DNA of 55,087 bases from Myxococcus dinghuensis (lineage in GTDB: Bacteria; Myxococcota; Myxococcia; Myxococcales; Myxococcaceae), in assembly GCF_024198235.1 (NCBI RefSeq), contig NZ_JAKCFB010000052.1, forward strand, positions 1-55,087, in the 5' to 3' direction. The position numbers and the translations under genes were made by a program. Below, piece after piece: positions 48,742 to 55,087 of this stretch. The notes beneath the pieces were generated by a model. That model was not told the DNA's origin. It ran no database searches and was given only the letters and a program-made list of their open reading frames with translations. Every line of letters starts with the position of its first letter. Positions within the stretch are counted from its first letter, which is position 1.

Positions 48742-49425
48742 TCAGCTCCCCTTCTTCGCGGACTTCGCCGTGGGCGTGCGGCCCCGCCGCGCCCCGCCGC
48801 GCGTGTTGGGCGAGGCCGGCGTGGGCCCGGTGGCGGGCGTGGCCGCGCCCTCTTCGGCCGGCTTCAGCTTGCGCTTGATGCGGCGCGGCGGAAGCAGGTC
48901 CGGCTCTCCCGGCACCTTCTGCGCGAGGAAGATGGCCGCATCCAGCTTGTAGAACGTCCGGGCCCGGTACCACGCCAGGGCGGACTCGTTGTTCTCCGCC
49001 ACCTCCAACACCAGGTGCGTGCAGCCGCGCGTCCGGGCCAGGTGCTGGAGCTGATCCAGCATGAAGCTGCCCACCCCGCGCCCCTGGTAGTTGGGGTGCA
49101 CCGCCAGCTCCTCCACGAAGAGCGGCCGCATGCCCCGCTTCTCGAACCAGCGCGGGTTCACCCAGTTGTCGTCTCCCGTCGCCTCGTAGGCGCACTCGGA
49201 GTAGCCGACGATCTCCCCGTCCACCTCATACAGCAACTGCTCGATCCACTCGGAGGTGTAGACCTCCATGAAGCGGCGCTTCGAGCGAGGGCGCTGGTAC
49301 TCGACCGTCTCCCGATTGACGTCTCGGAAAACGAGTTTGAGGAACTCCCAGGTGCGGTTCAGGTCACGGCGGTGGATGCGGCGGACTCGGACCTCGAGGG
49401 CGTCCTGAGAAACGGCTTTCGTCAT
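48742..49425 (-). CDS. GNAT-family acetyltransferase with basic C-terminal tail
   Basis: A 227-residue protein. Residues 1-160 are a GNAT domain: LLYEVDGEIVGYSECAYEAT gives the strand pair, FVEELAVHPNYQGRGVGSFM is motif A with Q-G-R-G-V-G binding acetyl-CoA, and LEVAENNESALAWYRARTFY is motif B. The final 60 residues are Pro/Lys/Arg-rich and end ARRGRTPTAKSAKKGS, similar to histone H1-like basic tails that bind nucleic acid. ATG has AAGGAAG upstream. Its substrate is unknown; the tail suggests that it might act near DNA, which is inference. It is divergent from the Ser/Thr kinase. Confidence 0.82.
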   Translation of the reverse strand: MTKAVSQDALEVRVRRIHRRDLNRTWEFLKLVFRDVNRETVEYQRPRSKRRFMEVYTSEWIEQLLYEVDGEIVGYSECAYEATGDDNWVNPRWFEKRGMRPLFVEELAVHPNYQGRGVGSFMLDQLQHLARTRGCTHLVLEVAENNESALAWYRARTFYKLDAAIFLAQKVPGEPDLLPPRRIKRKLKPAEEGAATPATGPTPASPNTRGGARRGRTPTAKSAKKGS

Positions 49426-49543
49426 ACAACCTGCTTCCTTAGCAGGCTGGCGGAAAGCCACCAGCGGTTCCAGCGGGCGGGGAGGGGCTCCGTCCGGAAT
49501 CCCGCCTCGGGAGGGTTGCCTCATGGCAGGGTGGGAGGATGGA

Positions 49544-51565
<2,022 letters not shown>

Positions 51566-51613
51566 GGTCGGGCTCCGAACGAGGGTCGCCCGAGGGGGGG
51601 CCCGCATCACGAG

Positions 51614-52435
51614 GTGAATCGCTTGAGACACATGGTCGCGGTATTCGTCACGGCGCTCACGCTGGGGGCCACCCCCAGCCTGGCGGGCGCCCCCGTCGAG
51701 GCGGGCAAGGTCTACTCCGGCGCCGAGGGCGAGGAGGTCGCCGTCATCCCGCTGACGCCCCGGGAGTCGAAGAAGTACATCCTGCGCGTGAAGGGCACGG
51801 GTTCGCCCATCGACGGCAAGGTGCTGCCCTTCGACCTCAAGGACTACAGCACCAGCAGCTCGCTCCAGCACAACTACGTCACCCAGTGGGGCGGGCGTGG
51901 CTACACCGTGCTGTACGTGCGCAACTCGAACTACGAGCTGTACGTCCCCGGCCGCGGCAAGGAGATCCGCGTCAGCTTCGACGAGAAGCGCACCCAGGCG
52001 CTCAAGCCGGAGGAGGTCTACAAGGAGCACCAGAAGCAGGACGCGGACGGCACGCTGAAGAAGCTGATGGCGTTCGACCGCGCGGGCGAGTCCGCCCGTC
52101 ACGACAAGGACTTCGCGGAGACGCTGCGGGAGATGAACACCGCGTGCGGCGCGTCCGTGGCCGCGAGCATCGACTGGAAGAGCGTCAGCGACGACCAGCT
52201 CAAGGAGCTGAGCATCTCCGGCTACTGCGAGCCGCCGCTCGAGTCGCTCAAGCAGCTGTGCGACGCCTCCAACGTGGCGAAGAAGACCGTGCAGGCGCGC
52301 GTGAAGCAGATCACCTGCCGCCTCGGCGACAGCCTGGACCCGAAGCTCGACGCGGACCGCCTCATCTGGACGACCACCCGTGACGCCTCCAATCAGCAGG
52401 ACTTCGCCACGAAGTTCTTCAAGACGACCCTGTAG
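51614..52435 (+). CDS. Exported protein of unknown function
   Basis: A 273-residue protein with a signal peptide (VAVFVTALTLGATPSLA). The first part of the mature chain is beta-rich (EVAVIPLTPRESKKYILRVK, GRGYTVLYVRNSNYELYVPG), followed by a helical C-terminus with five or so Cys (NTACGASV, SGYCEPPLE, QLCDASNV, ITCRLGDS). Start is GTG; an ATG six codons later lies within the signal. It follows the kinase by 48 bases and precedes a similar-sized exported protein by 16, so it may be part of one transcript. No family recognised. Confidence 0.72.
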   Translation: MNRLRHMVAVFVTALTLGATPSLAGAPVEAGKVYSGAEGEEVAVIPLTPRESKKYILRVKGTGSPIDGKVLPFDLKDYSTSSSLQHNYVTQWGGRGYTVLYVRNSNYELYVPGRGKEIRVSFDEKRTQALKPEEVYKEHQKQDADGTLKKLMAFDRAGESARHDKDFAETLREMNTACGASVAASIDWKSVSDDQLKELSISGYCEPPLESLKQLCDASNVAKKTVQARVKQITCRLGDSLDPKLDADRLIWTTTRDASNQQDFATKFFKTTL

Positions 52436-52451
52436 TCCCCGAGAGCCTTCG

Positions 52452-53276
52452 ATGAACTTCCAGCGTCTCGCCGCCGTGGCGGTGTCCTTCGCTTGCAGCA
52501 CGACCCTGGCCGCCGAGTCCAACCTCCAGCCCCCCTGGGGCACGGAGCAGAACCTGGGCCAGAAGATGGTGATGGAGGCCACGTCCGTCTGCGCGGACGG
52601 CAAGGGCCACTACGTCGTCCTCTCTCCCGACGAGGAGACCAACGGGACCCACCTCTTCTACGGGGACGGCAAGAACTTCACCCAGGTGGACCGCATCCCG
52701 TACACCTCGGGCGCCAGCTTCCTGGACCCGCGCTTCTTCAACAAGTCCGCCAACCCCAACTTCCGGGGCATCGACTACCGGGTGGTCTCCGAGGTGGAGC
52801 TGGAGCGCAAGGAGAAGAAGTGCTCCCTGCGCTGCGGCGACAAGACCATCCCCCTCACCATCATGGAGCCGGAGGCCGGCGCGGACCTGCTGCGCAAGGC
52901 GTCCTACGCCCCCAGCCCCAACCAGTTCGCGCCGTACGCGCTCCTGCGTGACACCAAGGGCAACTACTACTTCGTGGACCGCGGCGCGAAGCCCACCGAG
53001 CAGAAGAACTTCCGCGTCTTCATCGGGCCGCGCGGCAGCCTCAAGCCGCAGAAGATGACCAACGTCATCGCGGACTCGGAGGGAGAAATCTTCTCCACCA
53101 AGAAGGGCGACCTGCGGCTGGTGCTCGACAAGTCCAAGTCGTCGGTGTGGATCGAGAACACCAAGAAGTCGCTCGACCTGCGCCAGGTGCCCGTCGAGGA
53201 GAACCTGCCGCTCATCTACAACGACCTGGGCGTCTACGAGGGCATCCGCCTGGGCACGCCCTGCGACGACCAGTAG
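52452..53276 (+). CDS. Exported protein of unknown function
   Basis: A 274-residue protein with a signal peptide (NFQRLAAVAVSFACSTTLAA). The mature chain is beta-rich with repeated patterns ending in GKGHYVVLSPDEE, KGNYYFVDRG, GSLKPQKMTNVIADSEGEIF and KKGDLRLVLDKSKSSVWIEN, as in small propeller or sandwich domains. Two Cys pairs (KKCSLRC and TPCDDQ-like). It follows the previous exported gene after 16 bases, so co-expression is likely. Function unknown. A strong hairpin lies downstream. Confidence 0.74.
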   Translation: MNFQRLAAVAVSFACSTTLAAESNLQPPWGTEQNLGQKMVMEATSVCADGKGHYVVLSPDEETNGTHLFYGDGKNFTQVDRIPYTSGASFLDPRFFNKSANPNFRGIDYRVVSEVELERKEKKCSLRCGDKTIPLTIMEPEAGADLLRKASYAPSPNQFAPYALLRDTKGNYYFVDRGAKPTEQKNFRVFIGPRGSLKPQKMTNVIADSEGEIFSTKKGDLRLVLDKSKSSVWIENTKKSLDLRQVPVEENLPLIYNDLGVYEGIRLGTPCDDQ

Positions 53277-53303
53277 TCACGAACACCTGATTCATCCCGC
53301 GCC

Positions 53304-53339
53304 CGCCCCCGGAAGAAGGCCCGGCCCTCTCCGGGGGCG
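53304..53339 (+). terminator. Terminator hairpin after the exported-protein pair
   Basis: Perfect 10-bp arms CGCCCCCGGA and TCCGGGGGCG enclose a 16-base loop, 28 bases after the stop. No T-run. Confidence 0.55.
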
Positions 53340-53460
53340 GTACCGCGCCGGGCCGCCAGGGGTCGAGGAGCCGAAACACGACGTCGCGCCTCCCCCTGGA
53401 ACCGTGGCGCTCCCTCCTCCCCGCCGTTAGGTTGCCGCCCCCGAACACGGAGGCAGGCCC

Positions 53461-53928
53461 ATGCGTCCCGAGGAGACACGGTTCCTTCACCAGGCCATCG
53501 ACGCGGCCCGCCGCGCGGGCGCACGGGGCAACCAGCCCTTCGGCGCGGTGCTGGTGGACGCGGCGGGGAAGGTGCTGCTGGAGGGCGAGAACACCGCCGT
53601 CACCGAGCGCGACTGCACCGGCCACGCGGAGGCCAACATCATGCGGGAGGCGACCAGGCGCTATCCCCCGGACGTGCTCGCCAGCAGCACGATGTACGCG
53701 AGCACGGAGCCGTGCGCGATGTGCGCGGGCGCCATCTTCTGGGGCGGCGTGGGCCGCGTCGTCTTCGCGCTGTCGTCGGCGGAGTTCGGGAAGATGGTGG
53801 GTGACAAGCGGGCCGGCCTCTTCATGTCGTGCCGCGAGGTCCTCGAGCGGGGCAGCCGTCCCACCCAGGTCGAGGGCCCGGTGGACCTGAGGGAAGCGCG
53901 CGACGTCCACGCGGGCTTCTGGAAATAG
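53461..53928 (+). CDS. Nucleoside/nucleobase deaminase (CDA fold)
   Basis: A 155-residue zinc-dependent deaminase. GHAEANIMREA supplies the zinc-binding His and catalytic Glu (H-A-E), and STEPCAMCAGAIFWGGVGRV the P-C-x-x-C pair. NQPFGAVLVD and the C-terminal helix (VLERGSRPTQVEGPVDL) match the guanine deaminase/TadA-like branch. Length fits free-base or nucleoside deaminases of this group. The ATG at 53461 starts on the usual helix FLHQAIDAARRAG. Role in purine or pyrimidine salvage inferred. Confidence 0.88.
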   Translation: MRPEETRFLHQAIDAARRAGARGNQPFGAVLVDAAGKVLLEGENTAVTERDCTGHAEANIMREATRRYPPDVLASSTMYASTEPCAMCAGAIFWGGVGRVVFALSSAEFGKMVGDKRAGLFMSCREVLERGSRPTQVEGPVDLREARDVHAGFWK

Positions 53929-53974
53929 GCCACTTGCCTGGCCCTGGCGGTTGCGCAAGCCTTCCCGCACCGCC

Positions 53975-55087
53975 GTGAACCTCCCCCGCTACTTCATCCC
54001 CCACGCCGCCACGCCGCCGGAGCCCGTCTCCTCGGACGCCACCGCCATCACGCACGTGGTGGACACCTTCCACCTGGAGTCGACCCAGGTGCTGGAGCCC
54101 GAGTGGCTGGTGGGCATCGACGCGCTGGGGGGGCTGCACGTCGTCCCCGCGAGCGAGCGCGGCCTCCTGCCCGCGTCGGCGCTGGCGCAGCTGGCGCACC
54201 ACGAGGTCGCCTCCGGGCGCACGCCCCGGCGCATCGCCGCGTCGGAGCTGTTCTTCTTCGCGGTGGAGCTGGTGGAGCACCCCGCCGACGCGGAGGGCTT
54301 CAACGACCCCGTGTACCTCTACGGACACCTGTCCGGCCCCTGGCCCGGGAGCGCCCCCCAGCGGGTGCCGGGGCAGCTCACGGTGACGCGCGGCGACGTG
54401 CTCGCGGGGCTGGTGCAGGGCGCGCAGGACGCCTTCCACTACACGCCGACGCCGGAGAGCCCCGCCGCGCCGCGCGGCTACCACGCGCTGTTGCCGGGGG
54501 ACCGGCCGGACGTGCTCGCGGCGGGCCGGGGCGTGGTGCTGGCGTGGCCGGCGGTGCCTCCGGAGCTCCAGGTGGGCAACGCGTCCAACGGCCCCATGGT
54601 GTCGCGCGTCCTCCACGACGTGCTCGCCCAACTGCAGGAGGACGCGGCCGGACACCGGGGACCGGAGGCGTTGATCCGCATGGAGCTGCCGGTGCCCAGC
54701 CGCGCCATGGCCGTCGCGGAGCTGGAGCTGCGCGGCTACGAGGTGAAGGGCGACGTGGCCCTCCTCCGCCGGCAGCACCCCGGCCTGCTCACGCGCATGG
54801 CGGAGTGGCTGCGCGCGGAGAAGGTGAAGGTGCCGCGCGAGGCCGGGACGGTGGAGTTCCTCGACCTCGCCCGGCAGGCCCTGGCCGCCCTCCCGGGCTG
54901 GCCCACGGAGACGGAGCGGACGCTGCGCGCGCGGGTGCGCCAGGGCGGCGGCGTGCCCGTGTCCCCGCCCCTCCCCCGCCCCGTCTCGGCCGCGCCGCGT
55001 CCCCTGCCCCCTCGCGCGCCGCCGCGCGCGCCCCGCCCCGACGACTGGATGCGGGACTTCCTCGCGGAACACGAAGCGCGACAGCCC
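53975..55087 (+). CDS. Protein of unknown function, 3' end beyond window
   Basis: An open frame runs from a GTG at 53975 to the last base with no stop (371 codons so far). It reads NLPRYFIPHAATPPEPVSSD, then WLVGIDALGGLHVVPASERG, LFFFAVELVEHPADAEGF, VYLYGHLSGPWPG, and a Pro/Arg-rich segment near the end followed by DDWMRDFLAEHEARQ. Codon use matches the genome. Without signal peptide or known motif; perhaps a multi-domain soluble protein. It was identified here by translating the plus strand directly; the antisense frame is a shadow. The stop is outside the window. Confidence 0.65.
   Translation, partial: MNLPRYFIPHAATPPEPVSSDATAITHVVDTFHLESTQVLEPEWLVGIDALGGLHVVPASERGLLPASALAQLAHHEVASGRTPRRIAASELFFFAVELVEHPADAEGFNDPVYLYGHLSGPWPGSAPQRVPGQLTVTRGDVLAGLVQGAQDAFHYTPTPESPAAPRGYHALLPGDRPDVLAAGRGVVLAWPAVPPELQVGNASNGPMVSRVLHDVLAQLQEDAAGHRGPEALIRMELPVPSRAMAVAELELRGYEVKGDVALLRRQHPGLLTRMAEWLRAEKVKVPREAGTVEFLDLARQALAALPGWPTETERTLRARVRQGGGVPVSPPLPRPVSAAPRPLPPRAPPRAPRPDDWMRDFLAEHEARQP

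Overview
The window is a stretch of chromosome from a high-GC (roughly 70%) Gram-negative bacterium, most likely a myxobacterium of the Myxococcaceae; the genus cannot be fixed from sequence alone. Pointers are strong GC3 bias, many outer-membrane barrels and lipoproteins with PDSG/PDAG-type linkers, a Ser/Thr kinase with a long Pro/Ala linker, and a beta-helix protein ending in a MYXO-CTERM-like tail (Gly-Cys, hydrophobic helix, Arg cluster). No tRNA, rRNA, CRISPR array, insertion sequence or prophage was seen. About 50 genes are packed tightly, with mostly short gaps, several 4-bp start/stop overlaps and GC-rich hairpins between convergent genes.

Layout. 1-8.5 kb: envelope and housekeeping genes (partial Ala-rich exported protein, barrel proteins, GNAT enzyme, zinc-ribbon membrane protein, YkgJ-type cysteine-cluster protein, YheT-like hydrolase, TIG-type lipoprotein coupled to a barrel, YdcZ-type transporter coupled to a receiver protein), with a C-rich noncoding stretch at 5.3-5.7 kb. 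8.6-12.1 kb: an XPB-type helicase with its Bax1-like (DUF790) nuclease partner, an XRE regulator with a candidate operator, and a receiver lacking its phosphoacceptor Asp. 12.2-18.8 kb: phosphoesterase, secreted M4 metalloprotease, quinone oxidoreductase, YcaQ-type DNA glycosylase. 18.9-27.4 kb: MYXO-CTERM beta-helix protein, HWDGYP protein, GT39-like membrane protein, XdhC/MocA pair, AlgH-like protein, exported unknown.

27.4-30.4 kb is compositionally different (26 G/C in the 60 bases 27961-28020) and is the most interesting part. It holds a protein matching the seven-helix pore-forming domain I of Bacillus Cry toxins and nothing else of Cry, a small Cys-rich lipoprotein on the same strand, and a divergent four-helix membrane protein. 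The divergent promoter region carries two perfect 12-bp palindromes sharing the core TGGCACCA, one overlapping a near-consensus -10 box. It looks like an acquired, regulated toxin or defence cassette; function is inferred, not shown.

30.6-38.5 kb: a PAS/histidine kinase whose 3' end overlaps in antisense by 61 bp with a large STAND ATPase/TPR/winged-helix regulator, unknown proteins, a DUF2263-type poly(ADP-ribose) glycohydrolase-like enzyme, and a lipoprotein with a lectin-like fold. 38.8-43.1 kb: gstA, a VOC protein, a truncated UvrC-like nuclease and an ammonium transporter. 43.3-55 kb: a Vps62-like domain joined to an outer-membrane barrel, a C39-like peptidase, an esterase lipoprotein, a GNAT enzyme with a basic tail, a Ser/Thr kinase followed by two exported proteins, a nucleoside deaminase and a 3'-truncated unknown gene running off the end.

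DNA-repair or nucleic-acid enzymes recur (helicase-Bax1, YcaQ, UvrC-like), but they are scattered and nothing suggests one shared system.
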